Shown here: positions 35,933-44,081 of the stretch, piece after piece | Numbering within the stretch: position 1 is the first letter of the stretch | Layout: every line of letters starts with the position of its first letter | DNA from: Chitinophaga eiseniae | GTDB taxonomy: Bacteria > Bacteroidota > Bacteroidia > Chitinophagales > Chitinophagaceae | Assembly (NCBI RefSeq): GCF_900167135.1 | Contig: NZ_FUWZ01000002.1 | Coordinates: 894,651-958,650, forward strand | Reading direction: 5' to 3' | DNA length: 64,000 bases | Position numbers and translations under genes: made by a program | Notes under the pieces: model-generated | Seen by the model: only the letters and a program-made list of their open reading frames with translations | Databases searched by the model: none | Told to the model about the DNA's origin: nothing

Positions 35933-36995
35933 TTTGATGATTATCGGTTAGCTGGTTAATATAAACAGTTTGTGTGGGAAATGCAAATTCAATGTCTTCC
36001 TTCTGAAAAATTTCAAACAACTGTAGGTTGATAGCCTGCTGCCTGTCCATGTAAAGACCGTAATCACCGGCCAATATAAAATAAACATTCTCAAATTCCA
36101 GACTGGAATCAGCAAAATTCAGAAAATGAGACCTGTCGAATGCGGTATCCGGCAACCCGGTAATAATTTGTTTTACCATCTCCGGTATACGCGCCAGCTT
36201 CGCGGCCGGAGTATCATACGTAACGCCAAATTTGAAAACAATCCTGCGCTTCTCCATGCGCTTGTAATTATGCACACGGGAATTAGTCAGATCTGTATTG
36301 GAGAACACCAGTTGCTCTCCGCTGATACTGCGCAGCCGTGTGGTTTTTATTCCAATATATTCAACGGTGCCTGATTTGTCCTGTACCACAATAAAATCTC
36401 CAATTTCAAAAGGCCTGTCAAAGAAAATCACAAAATAACTAAAGAGATCTCCCAGGATCGTCTGTGCGGCCAATGCGATGGCGATACCGCCAATCCCAAG
36501 CCCTGCCACAAATGTGGTTACATTTACCCCCCAGTTATCCAACAGAAACAGCAACCCTACAATCCATATCAGCGCAGATACCAATATCATAATCCCTTTT
36601 ACCTGCTTGGTTTTTTCTTCTCCTCTTTCCTGTTTTCGCAGAAAGTTGGTAAAAACATACATCACCACGGCAGAAATCAGGCGCACCGAAACAACCATCA
36701 CACAAACAGAAAAGAAAATATGGAGCCATTTGGCGGGCGTGGGTTGGATGGCCAGATTTTGCAGGCTTGCGTACAATGCCCCCACATACAATAACGGCAT
36801 CAATGAACGTTCAATACCCCTTATGATCAAATCATCCGTTTTCCCCGGAGTGCTATCAGCCCATTTTTTCAATTTTTTTAATAACAGATTTTTGAATATC
36901 AGGATCAGCAATACCAGTATAACTAACACTCCAATGGCTATCAGATACTGCTGAACGGTGTTTCCCCAATACTTTTCAGTTAAAAATGAATTCAT
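35910..36995 (-). CDS. MscS-family mechanosensitive channel
   Basis: The ATG at 36995 (MNSFLTEKYWGN) is chosen; an upstream frame extends further but lacks family sequence. The 361-residue channel has four membrane helices: three in the first 180 residues (YLIAIGVLVILVLLILIF; WLHIFFSVCVMVVSVRLIS; GIMILVSALIWIVGLLFLL) and the pore helix TFVAGLGIGGIAIALAAQTI, followed by the soluble MscS beta domain (DRPFEIGDFIVVQDKSGTVE). It releases solutes on hypo-osmotic shock. The HAD-IIB gene overlaps its 3' end. Confidence 0.93.
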   Translation of the reverse strand: MNSFLTEKYWGNTVQQYLIAIGVLVILVLLILIFKNLLLKKLKKWADSTPGKTDDLIIRGIERSLMPLLYVGALYASLQNLAIQPTPAKWLHIFFSVCVMVVSVRLISAVVMYVFTNFLRKQERGEEKTKQVKGIMILVSALIWIVGLLFLLDNWGVNVTTFVAGLGIGGIAIALAAQTILGDLFSYFVIFFDRPFEIGDFIVVQDKSGTVEYIGIKTTRLRSISGEQLVFSNTDLTNSRVHNYKRMEKRRIVFKFGVTYDTPAAKLARIPEMVKQIITGLPDTAFDRSHFLNFADSSLEFENVYFILAGDYGLYMDRQQAINLQLFEIFQKEDIEFAFPTQTVYINQLTDNHQNVISNRS

Positions 36996-37028
36996 AATCA
37001 ATGGTTTACAATATTTAATAAAATAACA

Positions 37029-37055
37029 AAGAGACCGTCTTTCCGGCGGTCTCTT
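37029..37055 (-). terminator. Intrinsic terminator of the pirin gene at 37087
   Basis: A 9-bp stem (AAGAGACCG/CGGTCTCTT) with a 9-nt loop follows the pirin stop on the minus strand and is followed there by tgttatttt. Confidence 0.75.
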
Positions 37056-37086
37056 GTATATATTAATAATATAAAGAAGCGGAAAA

Positions 37087-37803
37087 TTAATGCAGCATAG
37101 GCACATCTATCAGCAAAAACGTTGCCGGTTTCACCACTTCCACTGTTACTTTTTCGTAATCAGATAAGCCAATGGCATCGCGCGTTTGCAATACTTCCTC
37201 TGCTACTTTTACTTCTCCGCTGAGGAGGAACAGGTAACTGCCAATACCCGCTTGCTTCGGCGTCAGCTCCACTTTTTGCCCCGCTTCAAAATCACCGAGA
37301 GAAAACCAGGCATCCTGGTGAAGATGCAGCGCCTGCTGTTGGTCGCCATCCGGCGCCACCACCACCTGCAAAGCATTATGGCGGGCAGCAGGATCAAAAG
37401 TACGTTGATCATAACGCGGAGTGATATTCCTTTCTTTCGGGAACACCCATATCTGCAGGAAGCTCACATCTTCCGTTTTGGAAGCATTGAATTCGGAGTG
37501 CACGATACCACTGCCGGCGCTCATCACCTGTACGTCGTTTTTCTGTATCACGCCCCTGGTACCGGTATTATCGCGGTGCTCCAGGCTGCCGTCCAGCACA
37601 ATGGAAACGATCTCCATATTGTCGTGCGGGTGCGCACCAAAGCCCATACCACCTTTTACCTGGTCATCGTTCAGCACGCGTAATGCGCCGAAATGAATTT
37701 TGTCGGGATTGTAATAATTAGCGAAGCTGAAAGAATGATGACTTTTCAGCCAGCCATGGTTAGCGTATCCTCTCTCGTCTGCACGTTGTATAATCTTTTT
37801 CAT
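37087..37803 (-). CDS. Pirin family protein (YhhW-like)
   Basis: The 238-residue bicupin starts at the ATG at 37803 (MKKIIQRADERGYANHGW). The N-terminal cupin keeps the metal ligands in GFGAHPHDNMEIVSIVLDGS and HRDN, with SAGSGIVHSEFN; the second cupin (about 145-235) is degenerate. The form HGWLKSHHSFSFANYY is typical of YhhW-type pirins, some of which oxidise quercetin. In practice many act as redox or stress proteins of unclear substrate. It is a single-gene unit with its own terminator and lies next to OsmC. Confidence 0.9.
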   Translation of the reverse strand: MKKIIQRADERGYANHGWLKSHHSFSFANYYNPDKIHFGALRVLNDDQVKGGMGFGAHPHDNMEIVSIVLDGSLEHRDNTGTRGVIQKNDVQVMSAGSGIVHSEFNASKTEDVSFLQIWVFPKERNITPRYDQRTFDPAARHNALQVVVAPDGDQQQALHLHQDAWFSLGDFEAGQKVELTPKQAGIGSYLFLLSGEVKVAEEVLQTRDAIGLSDYEKVTVEVVKPATFLLIDVPMLH

Positions 37804-37893
37804 AGCTATTGTTCTCCTTGTTTTTACGCTACAAAGGTCGGTATAAAGGGAGGGGAATAAAATGGATGATCTGTTGAAAAACGTGGACAAAAA

Positions 37894-37919
37894 AAATGCA
37901 GCGGATAACCGCTGCATTT
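37894..37919 (-). terminator. Intrinsic terminator of the osmC-like gene
   Basis: An 11-bp stem (AAATGCAGCGG/CCGCTGCATTT) with a 4-nt loop lies 25 bp after the stop and runs on the minus strand into ttttttttgtcc. Confidence 0.88.
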
Positions 37920-37943
37920 CCCATAAAATCTATTGAACAATGG

Positions 37944-38354
37944 TTATACCAGTACGGCATCCATGGTGATGTTGGTGTTCAGCAGTTTGCTGATAGGGCA
38001 GTTGGCTTTTGCATCTGCCGCCATTTCAGCGAACTTGGCAGCATCCAGGCCGGGAACGCTGGCTTTTACTTCCAGGTGGCTGGAGGTAATAGCGCCGTTT
38101 TCCAGGGTGATAGTGCATTTGGTGTCGATGTTACCCGGAGTTAAACCGGCACCGGAGATCACGAAGCTCAGTTTCATGGTGAAACAACCGGCATGGGCTG
38201 CAGCAACCAGTTCTTCCGGATTGGTGCCTACACCTTCCTCAAAACGGCTGCTGTAGGAGTATTGGGTACTGTTCAATACGGTTGACTGGGAAGTAACGGT
38301 ACCTTTACCTTCTTTACCTGTGCCTTGCCAGTTGGCAGTTGCAAATCTTTTCAT
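37944..38354 (-). CDS. OsmC/Ohr family peroxiredoxin
   Basis: The 136-residue protein starts at the ATG at 38354 (MKRFATANWQGTGKEG). It has the two redox-active cysteines of the family: one in VAAAHAGCFTMKLSF and one in AKANCPISKLL. The subgroup looks like OsmC proper rather than Ohr (NTQYSYSSRFEEGVGTNPEE). It reduces organic or inorganic peroxides and is usually induced by osmotic or stationary-phase stress. A good two-part promoter is just upstream and a terminator follows, so it is transcribed alone. Confidence 0.93.
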   Translation of the reverse strand: MKRFATANWQGTGKEGKGTVTSQSTVLNSTQYSYSSRFEEGVGTNPEELVAAAHAGCFTMKLSFVISGAGLTPGNIDTKCTITLENGAITSSHLEVKASVPGLDAAKFAEMAADAKANCPISKLLNTNITMDAVLV

Positions 38355-38409
38355 GTTAATATACTTTAAATAATTTGAGGTGATTAATCTGTGTAGAGGC
38401 CCCAAATTA

Positions 38410-38437
38410 CAAAAATAAACAGGATTATCATGATCAA
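38410..38437 (-). promoter_or_regulatory. Promoter of the osmC-like gene
   Basis: On the minus strand TTG (38435-38437) is followed after 17 bp by TATTTTTG (38410-38417), a match to both parts of the Bacteroidota promoter. It begins right beside the upstream terminator. Confidence 0.65.
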
Positions 38438-38441
38438 AAAA

Positions 38442-38469
38442 ATAACCCGGCGGGATTCCGCCGGGTTAT
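38442..38469 (-). terminator. Intrinsic terminator of the pirin-YceI-nitroreductase operon
   Basis: A 12-bp GC-rich stem (ATAACCCGGCGG/CCGCCGGGTTAT) with a 4-nt loop is followed on the minus strand by tttttttgat, 72 bp after the nitroreductase stop. Confidence 0.88.
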
Positions 38470-38541
38470 GACAATCTCTCATGGTTCTTCTTATAGCTCT
38501 TCGTTCATCGGGTGAATCAGCTGTAATCCTATCGGTCACAT

Positions 38542-39174
38542 TTAAATAACTTCCACAAATTCAGCGATTGGTTTTCTCACTTTCTTCGCATACTGCATGG
38601 TATCTTCTTCCGCTCTGAAACCAATGGCTGCAATCACTACAGTCGCCAGTCCTTTATCCTTGAGTCCTAAAATTTCGTCGTATTGGGCAGCATCGAAACC
38701 TTCTATCGGACAGGCATCGATACCCTCGGCAGCGGCGGCCGTCAATAAGGTGCCCAGTGCCAGGTAGGCCTGCTTGGAGGTCCACGCGGCAGCACCTGCT
38801 GCATCCAGCCTGTTTACCGTACCTTTCATTACCCCGGCGAAGCCGGCAAGGTCTTCCGGATTGATATTACGCGTAGCGGCTATATTATTCGTATAATCGT
38901 CTACGTGGGATTCATTCAGGTCGCTCACCCGGGCAAACACTACCAGTTGCGAGGCATCTGTGATCTGTGGCTGGTTCCAGGAAGCAGCCCTCAGTCTTTC
39001 CCTGATGGCCGGATTTTCAACGATCAGCACCTTGTAAGGCTGCAAGCCGTAAGAAGAAGCCGACAACCGGGTGGCTGTAGTCAGCCTGTCCAACTGGGCA
39101 GCTGTCAGTTTCTTCGCGGGGTCAAACTTCTTCACAGCATAACGCCATTCCAGTTTTTGTATAATATCCATCAT
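38542..39174 (-). CDS. NAD(P)H-dependent nitroreductase family flavoprotein
   Basis: The 210-residue protein has family marks KLEWRYAVKKFDPAKKL, RLSASSYGLQPYKVLIV, AALG-type AYLALGTLLTAAAAEGIDACPIEGF and GFRAEEDTMQYAKKVRKP. FMN-binding Arg and Ser residues lie at the N-terminal helix and the SSYGLQP turn. It reduces nitroaromatics or quinones; the physiological substrate is not known. It is 8 bp downstream of the YceI gene and probably the last gene of a three-gene operon with pirin and YceI. Confidence 0.9.
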   Translation of the reverse strand: MMDIIQKLEWRYAVKKFDPAKKLTAAQLDRLTTATRLSASSYGLQPYKVLIVENPAIRERLRAASWNQPQITDASQLVVFARVSDLNESHVDDYTNNIAATRNINPEDLAGFAGVMKGTVNRLDAAGAAAWTSKQAYLALGTLLTAAAAEGIDACPIEGFDAAQYDEILGLKDKGLATVVIAAIGFRAEEDTMQYAKKVRKPIAEFVEVI

Positions 39175-39182
39175 CGTTCTTT

Positions 39183-39710
39183 TTATGCTTGTTTGATCAT
39201 TTGTACGCTGGCCAGCAGTTTCACTTCATCGCTCAGCAATACGCCGCCTGTTTCCGTGGTAGCGTGGAAAGTAAGACCAAAATCCTTACGGTTGATTTTA
39301 CCGCTCAACTCGAAGCCTGCTTTGGTTTGACCCCAGGGGTCCACTACTTCACCGCCAAATTCTACTTTCAGTTCTACCGGGCGGGTGTTGTAGCGGATGG
39401 TGAGGTCACCGATCAGTTTATATGTTTCATCATCGATCTTTTTCACTTCTTTCGAAACGAACTGCAATTTGGGATACCGGGCAGCGTCAAAGAAATCGCC
39501 TGCCAGCAGGTGCTCGTCACGCTGGGCGTTCTGTGTGGTAACGCTGTTGATATCGGCGCTGAAAGAAATATTGGCAGTGCTGAAATCGTTACCTTCAGTT
39601 TGCATAGTAGCGTCGAATGTACCGAACTGGCCGGTAACGGTAGTGATCATCAGGTGCTTTACTTTAAACTGTACATCACTATGGGTGGGATCAATTTTCC
39701 AGGTTGTCAT
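39183..39710 (-). CDS. YceI family lipid-binding protein
   Basis: The 175-residue protein opens with MTTWKIDPTHSDVQFKVKHL, the standard YceI signature, and forms an extended lipocalin-like barrel (ATMQTEGNDFSTANISFSAD, RDEHLLAGDFFDAARYPKL, GFELSGKINRKDFGLTF). YceI proteins bind isoprenoid or lipid chains and are linked to stress and quinone metabolism. Unlike E. coli YceI it has no signal peptide, so it should be cytosolic. It sits 50 bp after the second pirin and 8 bp before the nitroreductase, on one strand. Confidence 0.93.
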   Translation of the reverse strand: MTTWKIDPTHSDVQFKVKHLMITTVTGQFGTFDATMQTEGNDFSTANISFSADINSVTTQNAQRDEHLLAGDFFDAARYPKLQFVSKEVKKIDDETYKLIGDLTIRYNTRPVELKVEFGGEVVDPWGQTKAGFELSGKINRKDFGLTFHATTETGGVLLSDEVKLLASVQMIKQA

Positions 39711-39760
39711 ACAAGTATGTTTTGTGTTGTTTTTTATAAATAGCTGTTTATTGTTCGTGA

Positions 39761-40633
39761 TTAATTCAGAAAGCCCATTTTACCGGCGTTGTAATCATTG
39801 ATGGCTTCGTTGATTTCCTCCGGTGTGTTCATCACAAAAGGACCATAAGCCACTATCGGCTCGTTGATAGGCTCGCCGCTCAATAGCAACATGCTGGTGT
39901 CTGCAAGCGCGATAATGGTAATATCAGTACCATCATGCCCGAAGAGAACGGTTTCCACGCCTTTGGCCACACTGCCGTTGATGTCCGCTTCTCCCTGCAT
40001 CACCACCGCCATGGTGTTGAAATGCGCCGGGAAAGCCACTGTTATGGTATCGCCTTTTTTAAGTTGCACATCCAGTACGTGGACAGGGGAGAAGGTTTTT
40101 GCCGCGCCCTTTACATCGTTATATTCTCCTGCAATCACTCTTACATATCCTTCTTCACTAACTTTCACTACCGGTATCTCCGCTTTGGTAAGATTCTGAT
40201 AACCAGGCTTGCTGTTTTTATATGCTTTCGGAAGATTTACCCACAACTGGGCCATCTCTACTTTACCGCCCCGTTTACTGAATTCCGTTTCATGCTTTTC
40301 TTCGTGCACGATACCGGAGGCAGCGGTCATCCACTGTACGTCACCGGGAGCCAGTTTACCATGACTGCCGGTAGAATCGCGGTGTTCCAGTTCGCCCTGG
40401 TATACCACGGTAACAGTTTCAAATCCTTTATGCGGGTGCTGGTCCACGCCACGCGGTCTGTTGGTGGGCGGGAAATAACTGGGGGCGCCATAATCCATCA
40501 GGATAAAAGGGCTGACCAGGTTGTTCTGGGAACGGGTACCGCCGGGCAGTACGCTGTGGACCCTGAATCCATCGCCCACCATATGGGGAGCGGGTGCTGT
40601 TAAAATCTGACTTACATGTTTTATGTTTTTCAT
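39761..40633 (-). CDS. Pirin family protein (larger type)
   Basis: The 290-residue bicupin starts at the ATG at 40633 (MKNIKHVSQILTAP), supported by a promoter box 24 bp upstream. The N-terminal cupin has PFILMDYGAP, HPHKGFETVTVVYQGELEHR and WMTAASGIVHEE, with the His/Glu metal ligands intact. The C-terminal cupin shows VHVLDVQLKKGDTITV and the family tail FVMNTPEEINEAINDYNAG. The substrate is not known. It is the first gene of a probable pirin-YceI-nitroreductase operon ending at the terminator near 38442. Confidence 0.92.
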   Translation of the reverse strand: MKNIKHVSQILTAPAPHMVGDGFRVHSVLPGGTRSQNNLVSPFILMDYGAPSYFPPTNRPRGVDQHPHKGFETVTVVYQGELEHRDSTGSHGKLAPGDVQWMTAASGIVHEEKHETEFSKRGGKVEMAQLWVNLPKAYKNSKPGYQNLTKAEIPVVKVSEEGYVRVIAGEYNDVKGAAKTFSPVHVLDVQLKKGDTITVAFPAHFNTMAVVMQGEADINGSVAKGVETVLFGHDGTDITIIALADTSMLLLSGEPINEPIVAYGPFVMNTPEEINEAINDYNAGKMGFLN

Positions 40634-40657
40634 AATTGCCTCCTTTAAAAGACAACA

Positions 40658-40665
40658 CAAAAATA
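40658..40665 (-). promoter_or_regulatory. Promoter -7 box of the pirin-YceI-nitroreductase operon
   Basis: TATTTTTG on the minus strand matches TAnnTTTG, 24 bp before the ATG. It lies within GCAACATGTATTTTTG-like sequence; a divided palindrome (atgttgcaacat, 40667-40678) overlaps the upstream part and could bind a regulator such as the AraC protein encoded next door. Confidence 0.5.
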
Positions 40666-40736
40666 CATGTTGCAACATCTATCTGGAATGGATAAAACAC
40701 CTTCCTTGATGGACTTTTTTACCCGGAGGGGGCAAA

Positions 40737-41642
40737 TCAAGGCTGGTGGCTGACGGAGCGGGAGGCTTCCTTAAACTCGGAAGGGCTCTGGGAGGTATAC
40801 TTCTTGAAAAAGCGGCTGAAATAATGGGGATCGTCAAAGCCCAGTTTATAGGCTATTTCTTTAGCTGTGAGGTCGGTATTATAGAGAAAACGCTGGGCTT
40901 CAAGGATGACCCTGTTTCGAATATGCTCTCCGGCGGTAATTCCGGACAATTGTTTGCTGATTTCATTCAGCAGTACGGGTTTTATATGCAGCAGCGCCGC
41001 ATAATCCGACACCGTCTTGAGTTCCCGGTACTTTTCTTCGATCAGATTTTTGAATTTCAGGAAGATGGAGCTGTTATGTACGGCATGTTGTTCGGCCGGT
41101 ATAGCTACACTCCGGCCTTTGATACGCGACACCAGCACCAGGAAATAACGCAGCAGCCCATGCAGCGCCGTTTCGTATTCCGGCTCGCGGGTAGTGAGCT
41201 CTTTCAGCATCAGGCGGACAACAGATTCGATATCGGCCGACTGTTCGGGGTCCAGCGTAACAATACTGCTGAACTGATCATTGAAGAAAAGGCCGGAATT
41301 GATCCCGGACACCTGGGTCTGGTCTTTCAGGCACATAAAAGCGTCCTGGAAAGCAATCATATATCCGTCAATCCTTTCACTCATCTGGAGTTTATGGACC
41401 TGGCCGGGGGCAAGGAAAAAGAGGGTGTTCTTTTTAACTTCGTGCGTAACGGTATCAATCGTATGCAGCAGGGAGCCTTTTTTGATCCAGTAGATCGTGT
41501 AGAAATCGTGCCGGTGAGGCACGCCTGCCTGGTCAAAAAAGTGTTCCCCCAGCTCGCAAATGCTGGACACTACAAAGCTTGGATCAGCCTGCGCGTAGGC
41601 TGGCAATGATATGATATCGATATTGTCACGTTTCTCGCCCAT
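40737..41642 (-). CDS. AraC-family transcriptional regulator
   Basis: The 301-residue regulator has an N-terminal cupin-like sensing domain (about 25-150; GVPHRHDFYTIYWIKKGSLLH, LFFLAPGQVHKLQM) and a C-terminal AraC double helix-turn-helix (about 200-295; VSDYAALLHIKPVLLNEISK, TAKEIAYKLGFDDPHYFSRF, FKKYTSQSPSEFKE). It lies 3 bp downstream of scpA on the same strand and just upstream of the pirin operon, which it may control; this is inference from position. The effector is unknown. Confidence 0.93.
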   Translation of the reverse strand: MGEKRDNIDIISLPAYAQADPSFVVSSICELGEHFFDQAGVPHRHDFYTIYWIKKGSLLHTIDTVTHEVKKNTLFFLAPGQVHKLQMSERIDGYMIAFQDAFMCLKDQTQVSGINSGLFFNDQFSSIVTLDPEQSADIESVVRLMLKELTTREPEYETALHGLLRYFLVLVSRIKGRSVAIPAEQHAVHNSSIFLKFKNLIEEKYRELKTVSDYAALLHIKPVLLNEISKQLSGITAGEHIRNRVILEAQRFLYNTDLTAKEIAYKLGFDDPHYFSRFFKKYTSQSPSEFKEASRSVSHQP

Positions 41643-41645
41643 TTG

Positions 41646-42437
41646 TTAACCATCTATTAGTGTTCCGGCAGGTTCTTCCTCCCTGTTCTCCGGATCAATG
41701 TACTCAATGATAAAGTTGTTTCTGCCTTCTCCGACCATAATGCCCATGTGCTTCATCTGTACCAGTTCCAGCATACTGAGGAACAGGAAAATGGCATGTA
41801 CCCGGTCTTTACAGTGATCAAATATTTTTTCGAATGACAGGGTACGTTCCGCCCTGGCAAGCTCTTCCATGTACATTCTTGACCCTTCCATGGTATAGTC
41901 ATACTTGTATACCACGTGCTGAGGTTTATGATCGCGCGCTTTCATGCGCTGCATCACTTTTTCAAAGGTCTGCGCCAGCTTGAACAGGGTAAGGGTCTGT
42001 ATCTCCGTTCCTTCACTGGTGACCTCCCCGATTTCGGCCAGTTCCTTGGCGATATTGCCCCGCTTGATATGCAGCATGCGCTCGGCTTCCATTTCAGCCA
42101 GTTCCGCCGCCGCCTGTTTATAGCGCTTGTATTCCAGGATCTTGTCTATCAGCTCCATCCTTGGGTCAATTTCATTCCCCTGTTCGTCCAGTTCTTTGCG
42201 GGGCAACAGCATTTTCGCCTTGATCCGCATGAGGGTTGACACAAAAAGAATGAATTCGCTTGCCAGTTCTATATTCAGCGATTCTATATGATGGATATAG
42301 TCAAGGAATTCCTGCGTGATGGTGTTGATCGGAATATTATAGATATCCAGTTCATCGCGTTCAATAAAGAACAACAGGAGGTCGAAAGGACCCTCAAACT
42401 GCGGAAGTTTTATCTTATAGGAAACCTGTTCACTCAC
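41646..42437 (-). CDS. scpA: Segregation and condensation protein A
   Basis: The 263-residue kleisin links SMC and ScpB in the chromosome condensin. It shows KLPQFEGPFDLLLFFIERDELDIYNIPI at the start (quoted motif core FEGPFDLLLFFI), then FLDYIHHIESLNIELASEF, LMRIKAKMLLP and a winged-helix C-terminus (FLFLSMLELVQMKHMGIMVGE). A GTG start at 42437 is used because no in-frame ATG lies before the upstream stop. The AraC gene follows 3 bp after the stop, so the two are co-transcribed. No smc or scpB gene is in the window. Confidence 0.93.
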   Translation of the reverse strand: MSEQVSYKIKLPQFEGPFDLLLFFIERDELDIYNIPINTITQEFLDYIHHIESLNIELASEFILFVSTLMRIKAKMLLPRKELDEQGNEIDPRMELIDKILEYKRYKQAAAELAEMEAERMLHIKRGNIAKELAEIGEVTSEGTEIQTLTLFKLAQTFEKVMQRMKARDHKPQHVVYKYDYTMEGSRMYMEELARAERTLSFEKIFDHCKDRVHAIFLFLSMLELVQMKHMGIMVGEGRNNFIIEYIDPENREEEPAGTLIDG

Positions 42438-42456
42438 GTTGATGATGTTTTATGCA

Positions 42457-42509
42457 CAAAGGCGCAAAGCAGCAAAGACCTTTTGTTGCCTTGCGCCTTC
42501 GCGCCTTTG
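42457..42509. repeat. Short GCAAAG/CTTTGC inverted element
   Basis: CAAAGGCGC (42457-42465) pairs with GCGCCTTTG (42501-42509), and between them lie further copies of cgcaaag, gcaaag and cttgcgccttcgcg. The words are the same as in the 47-bp inverted repeat at 3790-3947 and its flanks (gcaaagacgcaaag, ctttgcgccttcgcgcg), so both are likely members of one scattered intergenic family. It lies between the DUF3078 gene and scpA. Confidence 0.65.
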
Positions 42510-42541
42510 CGTAATATCAAAAATAACAAAATTCCGGCTAA

Positions 42542-43486
42542 TCAGAACTTGGCGGCAAAGCCTATCCCCAGCACCTGCTTGACCTGCAATCGGGGCCCCA
42601 TCACACCGGTCTTCTTATTTTCAAACACTTTTACATTATCGTCATATATCATATCTACATTGAGGGTCGCTGCAATGTACTTGTTCACCTTCAGTTCCAA
42701 TGCGTTGGTAAAGAATACCACTATATTCTGCGGATTGTTGAGGTAGTTGGAGAACAGGTCCAGCCGGCCTTTGTAGGTAATATTTTTCGCAATGGTTTTG
42801 ATGTAATTGGCCGACAGGTAAGCGCCGATTTCATACCTGAAGTGTTTGCCGGTATCTACGCCATAAGCGCCATGTGCAGACAAACTATCATCCATCACAA
42901 ACACAAAGCGGGAAGTGGCAGGGGAGAGGAACAACGAAAACTCAGGTACCGGTTTATAGTCAAAACCCGGAGAAAGCAATACGTATGCAGGCGCAAAGAA
43001 TTTGGATGACAGCTGCGGCGTGGTGTCTGCAGGGTACAGGTAACCGTTGGTGAACTGTGTCCTGAGGTTGCCCAGCATGCTTACATACCAATGCCTGCCG
43101 ATATCATATCCGTATTTGGAGGTGAGATCGATACGGTCATCGGCTTTACGGCCACCGAGGCTGGTCGTATTGATATAGCCGTAAGCCAGGTCGGCGACGT
43201 TGTCCCACGCGCGGCGGCCTTTCTTGTAAAACGCGTACGCATATACGGTAGACCCCAGCGAGAAGGTGAAATTATCACCACCGGCAGCCCAGTTGGTTAA
43301 TGATCCCTGGTTGATGTTCACATTCAGATTAAGGCCTTTTTTCCAGATCTTAACCGTGGTGTCACTGTCGTCTTTTTTGATCTTTTTTGCGGTTTCATCC
43401 CGTTGGGCCTTTATCCAGTCGTTTTGCGCCTGTACTGCTATAAAACCCAGTAGACAACAGGCAATGGACAAAGCAAATTTTCTCAT
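42542..43486 (-). CDS. DUF3078 family outer-membrane protein
   Basis: The ATG at 43486 gives a signal peptide (MRKFALSIACCLLGFIAVQAQ). The 314-residue protein has WKKGLNLNVNINQGSLTNWAAGGDNFT-type sequence (core motif LTNWAAGGDNF), which marks DUF3078, then a string of amphipathic strands (AYAFYKKGRRAWDNVADLAY, RYEIGAYLSANYIKTIA, YIAATLNVDMIYDDN) ending GIGFAAKF, consistent with a 12-to-14-strand beta-barrel. The family is restricted mostly to Bacteroidota and its function is unknown. It stands alone, with a repeat element after its stop. Confidence 0.88.
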   Translation of the reverse strand: MRKFALSIACCLLGFIAVQAQNDWIKAQRDETAKKIKKDDSDTTVKIWKKGLNLNVNINQGSLTNWAAGGDNFTFSLGSTVYAYAFYKKGRRAWDNVADLAYGYINTTSLGGRKADDRIDLTSKYGYDIGRHWYVSMLGNLRTQFTNGYLYPADTTPQLSSKFFAPAYVLLSPGFDYKPVPEFSLFLSPATSRFVFVMDDSLSAHGAYGVDTGKHFRYEIGAYLSANYIKTIAKNITYKGRLDLFSNYLNNPQNIVVFFTNALELKVNKYIAATLNVDMIYDDNVKVFENKKTGVMGPRLQVKQVLGIGFAAKF

Positions 43487-43514
43487 CAATGATACTTTTT
43501 TAGATTAACATATA

Positions 43515-43564
43515 AGCACAGTACCCGGCCGTTCTCCAGCAGGAGAGCAACTGAATACTGTGCT
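43515..43564 (-). terminator. Hairpin after mscL
   Basis: AGCACAGTA (43515-43523) pairs with TACTGTGCT (43556-43564), with a smaller CTCC/GGAG hairpin within. It follows the mscL stop on the minus strand; only a weak T-run follows, so it is a probable rather than sure terminator. Confidence 0.55.
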
Positions 43565-43580
43565 GTAATATAAAGAGAGC

Positions 43581-44003
43581 TTATCTTTTTTTCAGTTCAT
43601 CACGGATTTCCATGAGCAGTTGTTCCTGAGCGGTAGGCCCTGCAGGTGCAGGATCTGTTTTCCTGGTCAGTTTGTTCATAAACTTCACCAGCAGGAAAAT
43701 ACAGAAGGCAATGATCAGGAAATCGATCACGCTCTGGATGAAAGCCCCATAGGCAAATACGTTAGCCCCGGCTGCTTTTGCAGCGGCCAGTGACGGAAAA
43801 TCAGTCCCCTTGCTGGTGTCCAGGTAGGCAAATTTGTCGGTAAAATTTACGCCCCCGGTCACCACCCCAACTAAAGGCATAATAATATTGTCTACCAGTG
43901 ATGTAACGATCTTACCGAAGGCAGCACCAATGATCACACCTACGGCCAGATCCATTACATTGCCTTTCATGGCAAATTCTTTAAACTCTTTGATAAACGA
44001 CAT
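43581..44003 (-). CDS. mscL: Large-conductance mechanosensitive channel
   Basis: The 140-residue channel opens with [20 protein letters not shown], has the pore helix TM1 ([23 protein letters not shown], core [18 protein letters not shown]), an extracellular loop ([17 protein letters not shown]) and TM2 ([22 protein letters not shown]), and a short cytoplasmic helix ([17 protein letters not shown]). It opens at near-lytic tension to release solutes. With the MscS gene 8 kb away it provides the second osmotic valve of the window. Confidence 0.97.
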   Translation of the reverse strand: MSFIKEFKEFAMKGNVMDLAVGVIIGAAFGKIVTSLVDNIIMPLVGVVTGGVNFTDKFAYLDTSKGTDFPSLAAAKAAGANVFAYGAFIQSVIDFLIIAFCIFLLVKFMNKLTRKTDPAPAGPTAQEQLLMEIRDELKKR

Positions 44004-44081
44004 AAAAGCAAGGTTTTAATTTGGTTAAAATATGACGACGAAAATAATGTATAATCACAGAACTGCTTAATTATTAATCTA

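Noticed and set aside
40667..40678. Palindrome ATGTTGCAACAT as an operator
   Set aside because: It is a single short palindrome near the pirin promoter; without a second copy it cannot be called a binding site, so it is only mentioned there.
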